This document shows, in pieces, positions 23,933-34,348 of a stretch of 64,000 bases of DNA. Each line of letters opens with the position of its first letter. Within the stretch, counting starts at the first letter, position 1. A program made the position numbers and the translations under genes. Origin of the DNA: Cristatella mucedo. Lineage: Eukaryota; Bryozoa; Phylactolaemata; Cristatellidae. The stretch spans positions 5,690,001 to 5,754,000 of the forward strand of contig WPIO01000005.1 in assembly GCA_009760855.2 (NCBI GenBank). The letters are read 5' to 3'. Below the pieces are notes generated by a model that saw only the letters and a list, made by a program, of their open reading frames with translations, was not told the DNA's origin and did not search any database.

Positions 23933-24046
23933 CTGCAAGCAGCCACCAACGACCGCAGTGCAGAAAAACAGCAGGAATGCCTGACATCCCTCACTCAAAG
24001 CTTAGAAAATCACATGCCGCGGAGGCCTCATGAATCACCACCATAC

Positions 24047-24157
24047 CTTCAGAGCAAAGAGGCCCAGTGAAGCCGTCAAAGCAGGAGCAGTTGTGGCTGT
24101 TCCCGCGAGTGACCTGCTTTCCATGCTGACAAGTATCCGTCGAGCAGTCGGTTATGG
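24047..24157 (-). CDS. degenerate EGF-like exon lacking the third cysteine
   Basis: Acceptor CTCGCAG, donor GTATGG. It starts A-I-T-D-C, and C1 STDT C2 is normal, but the C3 position is Gln (QHGKQVTRG) and the usual Tyr/Phe before C4 is His. The last half (C4 S C5 FDGFTGPL C6) is normal. The exon keeps length, phase and an open frame. The same changes occur in the 48788 exon, so the loss predates the latest homogenisation of the core. Confidence 0.85.
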
Positions 24158-24636
24158 CTGCGAGAAAATAAACTAAGATACAGACACTTAAAGAGCGAGA
24201 AACGGAGAATAAATGCTTGAACTTAATAGCCCTAGAACGCACGATTCTTCATCAGCGCCTAAATAATGGCCAGTAGGAAGAAAGGAAGGAGAATTGTAAA
24301 TGCTAGGTGCCATGCTTATGCATCACAATTATCGTATTGTTCATCAAGCTCTGTACAAAATCTGTTTTCTTTTTGCAGTATAAAAAGATTGGGCTATTGA
24401 CTGAAATATTTAAGTGGCAGGGTAATACAGGTTCATGCCATGTCACGCTTTTTACTGTAGATTGTTAACTACAAAAACCGCTTGTCTTGTCCAAGCGAAG
24501 ACCCACTTTTCCCATGACCTGAATGTTAAGACTTTTAACAATTATTTCGATCCCTTTTAATAAATTTGAAAGCATTTTTTCATATTTCTCACCGGCATGG
24601 ATTTATATTTGCACTTCCTTAACGCTGGACTTCCAT

Positions 24637-24757
24637 TCTGGTTCGACCGAGGGGTAAGTGCTCGCCAACTACGAGGTGGGCTCGCGTCCTGCGGCATTTT
24701 CAAACCACCTAGATAGAGGTTAATTTCTCTTAGGGTGGAAAGCTAATGAGTGATATT
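24637..24757 (+). mobile_element. SINE-A, old copy
   Basis: CTGGTTCGACCGAGGGGTAAGTGCTCGCC resembles the head with an eroded A box. GTGGGCTCG marks the B box, and GATAGAGGTTAATTTCTCTTAGGG is the body. The same insertion lies at 49380 in unit 2, so it is older than the duplication or was copied with the core. Confidence 0.65.
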
Positions 24758-24931
24758 TTTTAAAGAGAGCCTTCAAATGACCTCAGCAATGATTGAGCAA
24801 AGATTATGCTAAAGCTTAACAATTGTGCTACATCAGCAAGAAAAAAATGCAGAGATAGAACGGAAGCAGTCACATGTGGAAACCTAAGAAGCGCTACAGT
24901 CCTCGCGGCAGTCACCCAAAGTCTTTTATGC

Positions 24932-27793
24932 TTCTTTGTACAGAATCTTCGTAAAATCTAAATGTACCAGCGCTGTTGCATGTGTCAGCCTCTCGAGACT
25001 AAAATGTTGCTCATTAAGAATAGAAAGGCGGTATCGATCTAATGAACTTCGAGAGATCCCGAATGAAACGATTCGCCTTTATCTTTACGCATTTATAGAG
25101 CATTCAACCCCTAATAAATATTTTTCAAAAAATGGAAAAATCCGCTGGGTCAAAGGGCTTCAAAGGGCTTGGCCTTGATCTTGAGTATAGGCGGAGTCTT
25201 CGCAGGCGATGCTACACTGCCGATTTCCCCAGCATCGTAGGTAAGCAAACCGAAAGTTACCGCTTGCCTTCGTTTACGCCTCCATTTACTTTCAAAGTTG
25301 AGTGACTGTGTGCCGCAGGACGCAGTTTCTTATTGTCTGTTTTAAAAAAATCCACCACGTGACAATTAATGCTGACTACAAGTGTACGATTTTCTCGAGC
25401 TAAGTTTTAACAAAACTTCAGTTCTCTTCGGGAAAACATGGTCGTGGGCTACTAACGACAGTCTTGTAGAGCCCAGTAAAATTATACGTTGCCTTGAGCC
25501 ACACAGTGGTGCCTAGATGAAGCAATTGGAAATGAGATAGCTGAATGTAAAATGCTTATGCGATTTCCTCCAGTTACTACACCTAGGTTAGGCAAGCATG
25601 TGAAACTCCAATCTAAGCCTTTTAGCCCCTCTCTGGGTACTTCGAATATCTCCTGGAGGGCAACCGTACCTCTCGGATACACTAAAGAAGCATGATACTT
25701 CTGAGATTGATTACTTCCATGAGGATACTAAAGCCCCCCCCCATCCCCAGTCTCATAACCTAGACGATACAATAGATGCTAATGGAGGTGAGCCGTAATG
25801 GCTCACTAAGTAAGGCGGCTGCTTTTCACGACCTCGGCCCAGAGGTTGTGGGTTCGAATCTTGTGGTGGGCGATCCTTTATGGCCGCTGCAAGCCGTGGT
25901 GATAGCCGTCAAGGCTCTTCTGTCGCTATACAAAAAGAGGCTGCTTAATCAGCTTGTATGTTTTTTATCTTTTATCTAATAGACGGCTTATAAGAGGAGA
26001 CCAGTCTCTATAAAATCGCATTTAGTTATGTCACTCAAAAAATTAAAGTTTAGACTTCTGTAATTATTAAATATAGCAGGTTTATTTTTATTAGAATGGA
26101 CTTTAGAGACGGATCAACAATTTTTTCCTGTTCCTAAATTTGCTCTCCCTTAAGCCTAAATGTCAGCTCTAGTTGTTTAGTTGAACTTGCCTGCAATAGG
26201 TAAAATAAAAATGTGCATAATAAAGCGGTAAGGGGATGTATTACTAAAGTTGAGCTACCTATAACTTGAAAACAGTTACATTTCCTCAAATATTTCTTGG
26301 GTTATTGTGTGACGTGCTTCTGAAGTTGTAATAGCAGCCTATGTAGCCAGGAGGCTAAAGTTTACAATGTTCTTAACTAGGTGTTGTACCCATATCTAAC
26401 AAAGTCAGAAAAGGCATGAAAAAAAGACCTTGGTTGTAATCGGTTAGCCGGTTCAAATTCTATCGGGAGAAGGAAATAACAAAGAATTCAGACTAAGCAG
26501 CAGACAAAATAGTATATAATGAAAAAGAAATACTTGCATAAAGCTTATTTAGCACACTCTTGAAGTTTAACTATGAAAGCCTCTCTAATACCAAAATTCT
26601 ACTAATTCTGAAGACTGAAACATTAAAAACTTCTTCTAAAGCTAACACCGTATGCAAGATTTATGATGAGAGAAACGAGATTATAAGGCTTTAAAGTTAT
26701 ACTTGTATGCCCTCGAGGTCACTAGCAGGTAGATTTAAAGATGAATCGCATGAACATTTGTGACAGCCAGACGGTGCACACGGTCAGCCTGTACGTTAAT
26801 AAAGCATAGAATGCCAGGATAACTTTGGCAAGTTTTCCGTCATAATCATAATAAAAAAGACATAATGTATGTATCACGTCCTAAGAGAGATATAGGGTAT
26901 ATCTAAATAACTGAAGGTGAGAAGTCCAGTGAGGATACTACCATCGGGATGGATTCGGTGCAAGAAATCTTTTGCTCTTTCTTAAACAGTATCAATTGCC
27001 CTTTATTTTTAAACCCCAATGTGAACGTTAACAATACTTACATTGTGGTGATCAACGAAGTTTGGTGGATTTATATCTTGATTATTTAGTAGTATAAAAG
27101 GAAGATTGATTAACTAATGTGTGCTGCAAAACCTTATGAAAACCCCAATAAAACGCAGCAATAGTGAGTCCAGGCAGAGATTTCTAATTAAGTAGCCTTG
27201 GATCAGCTCGTTTGATGCAACTTTTTCTGGCTCGACGTTTATGACTTCTTTAGCCAGAACATTAGCTTTATATTAGCCTTCGATCGGCTATGCATTTTCG
27301 CCTTCCATCTTCTATAAAATAATAATAGCTTCTTACTATCTTTTGATCACGAGAAGTGAATTGGTGACCGAGAAAATTTGCATGTGATACTGTAATGGAA
27401 AGCAAGATAGGATTACTTTTTCTGAATATAGATTCTCAAACTGTGATATTAAAGTAGCTCGTATAAGTAAATAATCTTAAACGTCTCATTCAGGTGAAAC
27501 ACATCATCACACTAGTTAATAAGCTGTCGAATTACGGACGACATTGTAGAGATAAATAACTAATTTTTACTGGGGTTTTAATTTCTCAAATCACTCCCTT
27601 GTCAGTGAGTAGTGCAACAGATGCTGAAGTAAACAATGCGAAACGAAAAGATTGGTCAAGGTAACCAAACAACTTGATTTCTGGTTGAATCAAATCATTC
27701 TTCTATGGGAAACCTACAGTCTAGTAGTCTTCGTGGTAAGTGAAACGATGCGGTTTCCCGTAGTTAACGAGAAGCACAACTCGATTGACCTAC
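24932..27793. other. 3.6-kb intron, mostly unidentified
   Basis: Remainder of the intron between the 27794 and 24047 exons. It aligns patchily with 49675-51398 of unit 2. Unit 1 has extra sequence, including the SINE-B copy at 25785. No exon was found. Confidence 0.5.
25785..25958 (+). mobile_element. SINE-B, fullest copy
   Basis: tRNA-like head with GTAATGGCTCACTAAG in the A-box position and B box GGTTCGAATCT (25851-25861). The body follows: CCGCTGCAAGCCGTGGTGAT, GCCGTCAAGGCTCTTCTG, AGAGGCTGCTTAATCAGCTT. It shares head and body with 321-460 and body only with 39960 and 58800. The unit 2 intron has no obvious counterpart. Confidence 0.7.
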
Positions 27794-27904
27794 CAATGTT
27801 ACAGCGATCACCGAGGAAGCCAGGCGGACACGAGCAATTGTAAGCTCCAACGAGATCGATGCACGTACCCTGATAGCAGGGATTGCTGTTACACTCGTTT
27901 ATCT
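27794..27904 (-). CDS. EGF-like exon
   Basis: Module starting E-I-N-E-C, with C1 NSNP C2 YQGT C3 IDLVGAYN C4 S C5 PPGFLGDR C6. Acceptor TTTCTTAG, donor GTAGGT. All consensus positions are kept. The protein sequence is identical to the 51399 exon, although the flanking introns have diverged clearly, which points to selection on the protein. Confidence 0.94.
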
Positions 27905-28027
27905 CTAAGAAAAAGACAAGAAAGTTACAAATATGAATATCTTCCCATCGGTTTGATAAACAAAAGTTAATTTTAAAGTCTGTTAAATTGTTTGAAAAAC
28001 TCGCAAGAATATGCACAATTCACCTAC

Positions 28028-28138
28028 CAGTTTCGCAGCTGTAACCTGTGTATCCTTTGTCACAAAGACATTCATATCCTGCCACGTGGTCAATACATCT
28101 TCCTCGAATACAGCGATTGAAAAGGCATTCGTCCATAT
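28028..28138 (-). CDS. EGF-like exon
   Basis: Module starting D-M-D-E-C, with C1 LFNR C2 IRGR C3 IDHVAGYE C4 L C5 DKGYTGYS C6. Acceptor CGGCAG, donor GTAGGT. It differs from the 51628 partner at three residues (M/I, L/F, S/T). The O-glucose pattern is absent (no Ser two after C1). It is 123 nt from the 27794 exon. Confidence 0.93.
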
Positions 28139-28682
28139 CTGCCGTTAGAAATTGAAAGCATTTTATAGAGGCACTGTAAAAGGCGCTTTGATTGCACACC
28201 GGGAAGGATTCGTCTGTATGGGTGGATGAATCCATACCGGTCACAATAGTAGGTACCAACGCTTAAATAAAGTTTTTTCTCCCATCAATGAATCGAGTAC
28301 CCTTAGCTTCCGATTTCGCTAGTTAATACTGGATAATTCTTGCATATGATAAAGGTGCAAGATCTTAAACCAGTTTCAGAATGGAAAAAAGCTCGGCAAG
28401 AGACTTTTGATGTGGAATTAGTCATGGAATGACGTTTCGATCATTATCAAACTAAGGCAAGCCAGATCATAATTTTCAATGAGTAGAACCAGCTTTTTAT
28501 TTATAAAATATCTCACTTGTAAGAACTTGTACAACTGAGTTTAACTTTTAGACAACACAGCTGCACTTCGGAGAATGCAGGATTACCATGCTGGGTAATC
28601 GCGACTAGTGGTTACTGAGATATGGCGTCGTCAAATGAAATCCAGCAAAAGTTCAAATGACAATTTTTGAGTACCATGATAA

Positions 28683-28741
28683 ACTCGAATAGTATTCCAG
28701 TAATATATATCAGCTCGAATAGTATTCCAGTAATATATACA
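28683..28741. repeat. two-copy direct repeat, about 29 nt
   Basis: CTCGAATAGTATTCCAGTAA followed by TATAT occurs twice head to tail. It is a simple local duplication within an intron. Confidence 0.8.
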
Positions 28742-28809
28742 GCTTTTGCATATATGATGCCTTTTACAATAAATAACTGAAATTAAAAGCATAATTCACC
28801 TAAAATGTA

Positions 28810-28905
28810 ACTGAGGTCGTGGGCTCGAGCCCCGAGGCATACGTGAAGCGCCTGAATAGAGATAAAGTTCTCTTGGGGCGCTATATAAATGAATTATATT
28901 TTATT
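28810..28905 (+). mobile_element. SINE-A, 5'-truncated
   Basis: Begins at CTGAGGTCGTGGGCTCGAGCCCC (B-box region) and runs through GAGGCATACGTGAAGCGCC and AAGTTCTCTTGGGGCGC into an A/T tail. The A box is missing. The unit 2 counterpart region lacks it, so it is probably a post-duplication insertion. Confidence 0.82.
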
Positions 28906-29171
28906 TATTTTATAAATAAATTGTTCAACTTTTGTAAATGTACTACCGCCATTATCTTAGCACTCAAGAATAGTGGGTACTGCAATGAAGCACAAGTACC
29001 AGCTTGTATAACCATGTTTATGTAAGTAGGTATTTTCTTTCGATATCGCTAATGATGTTGCTTAAGCTAACAAATAGTACGGAATACCATAGAGTGACTA
29101 TGATTAATCGCTATCACTGTGGTATGATCGTAACCACACAGAAATGGCTAATCGAACTTTAACCAAAACGT

Positions 29172-29285
29172 TAGTTAATAATAATAATAATAATAATAAT
29201 TCACTTGATAAAGCGCCCTCAGAGAATTTAATCTCTCTCTAGGTGCTCTACATTTGCTGTAAAGTGAATTGAGTAGGAATGGTGA
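29172..29285 (-). mobile_element. LINE-A extreme 3' end
   Basis: An AATAATAAT run is followed by TTCACTTGATAAAGCGCCCTC, AATCTCTCTCTAGGTGC and CATTTGCTGTAAAG. This is the first about 100 nt (plus strand) of the family's 3' end and nothing more, a severe 5' truncation typical of LINE insertion. Confidence 0.82.
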
Positions 29286-30329
29286 AGATTAGTACACATT
29301 TTTAGTGTAGGCTGAGAAAAAATATATTAATAGAGGCCCAGGATGAGTTAGGCTCCGAGGAATCTCGTTATTATTATAAGGCAAAGCTGAAAAGGTGGTG
29401 GAGATCGATAACAGCTAAGAGAAAGCTTTAATAAAACTAGTACCAGATTTCAAATTCTAACCTTGGTTAGAAAGGGTTTTCCTAAATTCCTTATGGCTAA
29501 AATAAATGTAAAATAGCAATTGTACCACACACAACTTGCTTATGTGGTCATGACAATGCTTTTTTGAAATTCTCCTGTTTTGCAATTAGGTACACTGCAG
29601 AGGCCAGGTGCACAAATAACACTCATCGTGCAGCTATCTAAATTAGTGTGACTTATACGGACGTAACAGTGTAGAGTAGTATCGATAGAAGTGTAGCACT
29701 ACTGGCGCCTTAAAGCGAATGTTTAAGTTCGCGTTATGGCAGAGAAGGAAATAGTGAATAGCTGTAATTTATTGGCATGGAGTTAAGAGACTGCTTGCAA
29801 CTAGCAGACACATTTTTCTACGCCAGTGAACCACTTTTTGAAATGAGATCAAGACTAGCCCTGAGCACTTCATTTCACATCCAAACCCTGTAAAAGGAAT
29901 ATTGCAGGTAAGGTGAACACTTGCGCTGCCTGCTAGATTGAATTTCTTAGACAATATTAGAAAATATGTGACTTTTCCTTTTGTAATTAATATAACTTCT
30001 GCATTTTTACGGGCTGGTAAAGGGGAGAAAGGAGAGCCACAAAATTGGCTTTCCCAAGAATGTTTCGGAAACCGACTTAGCACTCAAAGAACGGACATGC
30101 CTGCATGGCGGACCCTTCGAAGCGGCAAGAGCTCGCCTCCCAGCATGCATCCACACACTTCTTCATCCTTCACACGAGTGCCGCATTGCCCTGAGCTTTC
30201 CATTCCCACCTATCCGGAGATCAATCAGCCATCTTCAGGAAAGAGCAACATGTCAGACAGCAAGGAAGATATTGCAGATCCACATTCCGATTTCACAGAT
30301 ACGGCTTAAGTAATATTTTGTCAACCAGA

Positions 30330-32150
30330 AAGACCTCGACAATCCGATCAGATACCCTGGTCTTACCAATTCCAATGCCAAGCTTCTTAAATCTAGGCTC
30401 AAGGAGTTAAAGTCGTTGCATAACTGGGTGAAAATAACATATCAGAGAAATCGTCACCAACTTTTTTCCAACTTAATTCGGAAAGATAGGCAGTTAATCT
30501 CCAACAAAACGGCTGTTCTGTTCAAGGCTATAGGAATCACCTCTGACATGAGTTAATCGTACATTTTCATTCACAGTTCATAGAGAAGCCTCGTAGCTGT
30601 GCTGCTCCGTACGGAAAACAAGTACCCGTCTCTCCCTTTGGCTCACTCTGCGCACCTCTAAAATGGCTATACCAGTGAAAGACGTTGCTGATCGCTTTAA
30701 ATTATTGCGACTATTTAATTAAATGCATCCCCATCTGTAACTCGTCAAAGACACAAGATTATGTGATTGTTACGCAGGAGAATTTTAAAATCGCACTCAC
30801 AGCATAAGCGGCTTTCGTTAGGCATCCGGTAGCCAGAAGACTTCCTCTTACCCAACAAAGAGAAAGTTAGAAGCAAGGATGAGTCAGGAGAGCAGTTGAG
30901 GTAGTGAGTAGCATGAAAGTAGCAGCTCGGGACGGCTGGAAAGGATGTGCCATAGTCGGCAGCAGCAGAGTAGTTGTCGTTGCGTAAGAATCGTGAAAGC
31001 GAGTTTCACAGTCTATGACCTAAAGAGCAAGCGTTTCTATCACCAATGGTCTTTAAGCGAAATAATTAAAAGCTAATTTATTGCCCATGAAGGACCTGAG
31101 GGCACAAGGAGGCTGGAACTGCTGCAGCAGTTCAGCTAGGCATGTAGGAGCCCAGCCGTGGCGGGCCTTGTAGATCAGTTTAAAAACTTTACTCTTTATC
31201 TTTTGATCAACCGGCAACTATCCTAGCTCTTTAGAAAACTACGCATGGTCAAACCTCTGGGATTTTTAAACTAGCCTTGCAGCAATATGCATAGCCAGCT
31301 GCAGTAGCCTAGAGCCTTTTTTGGTAGCCGACCCAAAAAAGAATTACAATAATCTAGCCGAGAAAAAACTAATGAGCTAGTTAAATCTCTTGCAAGCCAG
31401 AGTGGATGATAGTTCCTAATCTTAGATAGGTATCGGACACAAAACTAGCTGTGGAAGCAGTCTTCTCCTCAATTTCAAAATGTAGGCAGCTTTAGAAGGC
31501 GACACCTAAATTCTGAGCCCACGGTGATGATCGCACAACAGCATCACTTATGACAGAGAAGTCATTTGAGACTTCAAATGAGGCCACTCCTTCCTAATGG
31601 GCCTGCTAGTTAGTTTCAACAGGTTTCCTTGTTTAGTTTGCTTATTAATAGAAATGGCACTCACGTGCACCATTACAAAAGGGTCTGGCCACAGCGGACC
31701 GATGCCTGTAAACCTTCTCTAAAGAGGCTGATACCACTGTTGCACTTCACGTTAGGCCGCATCAAGCAATTAATTGTGGCTCAACACTATTAGCCAGACG
31801 CTTTCAAGTGATTCCAAGAAGTCTCTCTCAACAGCTGTCGGAGGCAAAGGTCAAAGCAAGTATCTGCAATTACTTATGAATGAGATCATATGGCGAAACA
31901 AATTCTCTAAGAATTGGAACAGCATTGATGAAGCAGTTTGGAAGTGTTTCGTTACAGAAGTTCACGGCTGTCTGGGTAATTTTAGCTGAAAACTATGAGT
32001 AGCTGGTCCAGACTCGCATAAAGAACTTAGCCCAAATGGGATGCATAGTGCCTCTCAAAGTTCACACTCTTGATTCTCACCTAGAAAATTCAAGAATGAG
32101 ACGTGAACTTTACTCAAATGAGCTTTTTTGTGAGAATTTTGACCGGGCTT
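30330..32150 (+). pseudogene. decayed multi-copy gene-family relic (unit 1)
   Basis: Broken plus-strand frames give, in order: KLLKSRLKELKS (about 30390), FIHSS-RSLVAVLL and PSLPLAHSAHL (about 30570-30660), HHYKRVWPQR (about 31670), LLHFTLGRIKQ (about 31740), VTEVHGCLGN then ENYE after a one-base shift (about 31950-32000), and PLKVHTLDSHL (about 32050). I recall this order of motifs from a repetitive, uncharacterised protein family common in arthropod and cnidarian genomes. Stops and frameshifts make it dead. A LINE-B insertion splits it. The counterpart at 54360-55460 lacks that insertion. Confidence 0.65.
30735..31570 (-). mobile_element. LINE-B fragment inserted in the relic
   Basis: Plus-strand left end CTCGTCAAAGACACAAGATTATGTGATTGTTACGCAGGAG is the inverted 3' end. 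It continues through CACTCACAGCATAAGCGGCTTTCG, CCTGAGGGCACAAGGAGGCTG, CCGTGGCGGGCCTTGTAGATCAG and CAAACCTCTGGG. Minus-strand coding is C-terminal RT protein only, with several stops. It is absent from the equivalent place in unit 2 (between about 54850 and 54900), so it arrived after the duplication. Confidence 0.85.
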
Positions 32151-33167
32151 TTAGGTACTTTGACTTTGTTGCCTATTACAGTATAACAATGGGACATAAT
32201 GTTTGTTGAACTCTTCGACAATCCATTTGCTGTGCAGACGTAAATCCAGAACGTCTTCGTAGTTCAGAACCCTTGAGTGGTCTTTTTTGTTTGACTTCAG
32301 AGTAAATGCATGTAAATTGTGATTCCTTTGCTCGCCGATCTGACTAAGTGTGAACCACAAGATGAACTCGCCTGTTCTGTCGTCGGAAATGGGTTCTTTT
32401 TAATTTAATGAATGTCCTTGTCACAAAAGCATAGTAAGTAGGGAATGATGGAAATTGTGCATACATCTGAGGCCTATCCATTAAGAAATAGCACTTACTA
32501 GCGATGGATAAAATTGTGTTAAGCAGCTTCATTGGCAGTTCTAAGGATTTCCAAAATGGCTGTAAGAAAAAAGACAAGACTTCCAAAAACGATTTCTGGA
32601 GCTCAGTACTTGTCAAGGAAAGCAGCCTGACTGCAGGGCATCCTTACCTCTTTCAACCAGAGGACCAGAGGCCGCCTGTCACTTCTCTGAAAATAAATCA
32701 CAATGTAAGCAACCAACCAATTTTACTTTGAACATTGGCTATTTTTCATTGGCTTCACGTTGGATATTTTTCCCGTGTGTCAGGAGGATGTCGCCGATCT
32801 TTCCATCGAAGTAATTAAATAGCTTTCAGAACTGCTTGTATCCTTGAAGGAAGTCATTATACGGGCCTGAGTTAGCTGACAAAAATGAATAATTACTATC
32901 AAAACTCTGTAGAAAATACCATCTCTTTATGTGACCTTGCCAGTCACAACAAACATTATATCGGCTAGAGTAAACATTTATAATTTGAGTTATTCTATCC
33001 GCTGAAACGAGACATTTTAAATTTCGGCAACCAATAAAGTAATTTCTCAGACGAGCGGTTTCTATATTATTATGTTCAAAAAAGACAGCTCAAAACGTGT
33101 GTACGGAAAATCAGACCTCCATAGCAATATCACAAAGGATGCATGCATTCTTTGGTTTCTTACTTAC

Positions 33168-33278
33168 CTGCAGAGCAGAATTTTCCTGTATATCCTGCTT
33201 GACAGGTGCAGATGTATGAGCCGGGTAAATTGATGCATCGGCCATTGTCGCAGGGACTTGAGGAGCATTCGTCTATGT
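33168..33278 (-). CDS. EGF-like exon
   Basis: Module starting D-I-D-E-C, with C1 SSSP C2 DNGR C3 INLPGSYI C4 T C5 QAGYTGKF C6. Acceptor ATTGTAG, donor GTAAGT. Ca2+, O-glucose and Asn-type hydroxylation patterns are present. The partner at 56493 differs at three residues in the C-terminal half (I/T, T/A, Q/R). It has a 92-nt intron to the 33371 exon. Confidence 0.94.
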
Positions 33279-33370
33279 CTACAATTATTGCCAAGTTACG
33301 CTCTATTCTAATGCAATGGAAAGCCTTCCGAATAAGTCATTCTCACAATATACGCAATTTAACGAGTTAC

Positions 33371-33481
33371 CTGTGTCACATTCGCTGCCAGTGAATCCCT
33401 GATTGCATACGCACTGGAGGCCACTTAAGCTGTAGATGCAAGTTCCGTTGGAGCAAGGAGACGTATCACATGGATTAATAA
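33371..33481 (-). CDS. EGF-like exon with weakened Ca2+ site
   Basis: Acceptor TTTATAG, donor GTAACT. The start is V-I-N-P-C, so both the acidic first residue and the Glu before C1 of the Ca2+ consensus are replaced. The cysteine frame is complete: C1 DTSP C2 SNGT C3 IYSLSGLQ C4 V C5 NQGFTGSE C6. The hydroxylation pattern is also lost (Tyr after C3-I, Leu for aromatic). The partner at 56697 reads V-I-N-Q-C. It is probably a non-calcium-binding EGF in the array. Confidence 0.92.
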
Positions 33482-33799
33482 CTATAAATAAAATTCACTG
33501 GTATATTTTCACGGTGCACATATTCTTAAGTCACGAAGAGCAATTGCGCCAATAGTCATACCAAGGTGTGAAGGAAATTTTGTACGGCAAAAGTTTGGCA
33601 ATTACAATACTTTTTCTGTGGCTGCTGCACAAAGATCTCAAATAAACGGTGACACAACACGGCGTAGACGATTCAACTCCATGCATGATAGGGTAGTGTT
33701 GCATATTTTAGTAACTCATCAATTCTCGCTATGTATGCAGTGATTGCTAGTAGAACAAACTGTCACAGATGAGCCCAAACTGATTTAGCTCTGCAGGTC

Positions 33800-34112
33800 C
33801 TAGACTGTGGAACTCGCTTCCACAATTCTTACGCAACGACATCTACTCTCCAACTGCTGACTATGGCACATCTTTTTCAGCGGTCCTGAACTGCTACTTC
33901 TATGCTACTCACTACCTCAACTGCTCTCCTAACTCTGCTATGCTTCCCACTTTCTCTTTGTTGCGTGAGACGAAGTCTGTTGGCTACCGAATGCGTACCG
34001 AAAGCCGCTTAGGCTGTGAGTGCGCTATACAAAACTCTCCTGCGTAACACCCACATGGTCTTTATGACTTTGTGAAGTTACTGACGGAGATACATTACAT
34101 TACATTACATTA
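33800..34112 (+). mobile_element. LINE-B 3' end with ACATT tail
   Basis: Encodes the LINE-B C-terminus (GPRLWNSLPQFLR type), then the 3' UTR and a tail of four ACATT units ending near 34112. Unit 2 at about 57105-57120 shows the uninterrupted sequence GAGCCCAAACTGAT joined to the CAGATGGCAGAC flank, giving a filled/empty site pair. It therefore inserted in unit 1 after the duplication. Confidence 0.9.
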
Positions 34113-34348
34113 CCACCAGATGGCAGACATTATAGGTAGCTTGAATTTTTCCAAAATGATTCCGATGATTCAACCTTTTTTAAAGCAGTGAAAAATGCTT
34201 TTGAAGAAAGCACTGGTGATTAATTTGACTTATTCAAGAGCAGTCGAAGACAGGCTTACACACAAATGCTATTGCGATATCGTCAATACGAGCAGAAACT
34301 TTCTGATAAAGTATGCTCCTAACGAATGCTATGGCAAAACTCGCATAC

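Larger units (their letters stand above)
22706..24931 (-). repeat. near-identical core, unit 1 copy
   Basis: Comparing base by base with 47451-49674 I find about seven differences in 2.2 kb: single substitutions in the upstream spacer (CACGGG vs CATGGG), in the 23408 exon, near 24596, 24659 and 24863, one A-run length change near 24475, and a small indel at 23588-23596. Immediately outside (before 22706, after 24931) identity drops to about 80%. It contains the exons at 23408, 23610, 23822 and 24047. Confidence 0.9.

Noticed and set aside
23600-23984. Plus-strand frames over the EGF exons (also 48341-48725)
   Set aside because: They are antisense to well-defined minus-strand EGF exons and repeat only because the tract is duplicated.
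32640-32720. A non-EGF minus-strand exon ending GAG/GTAAGG, seen in both units (also near 55985)
   Set aside because: The donor-like word is conserved, but candidate exons differ in length (39 against 37 nt) and neither gives a phase-compatible module.
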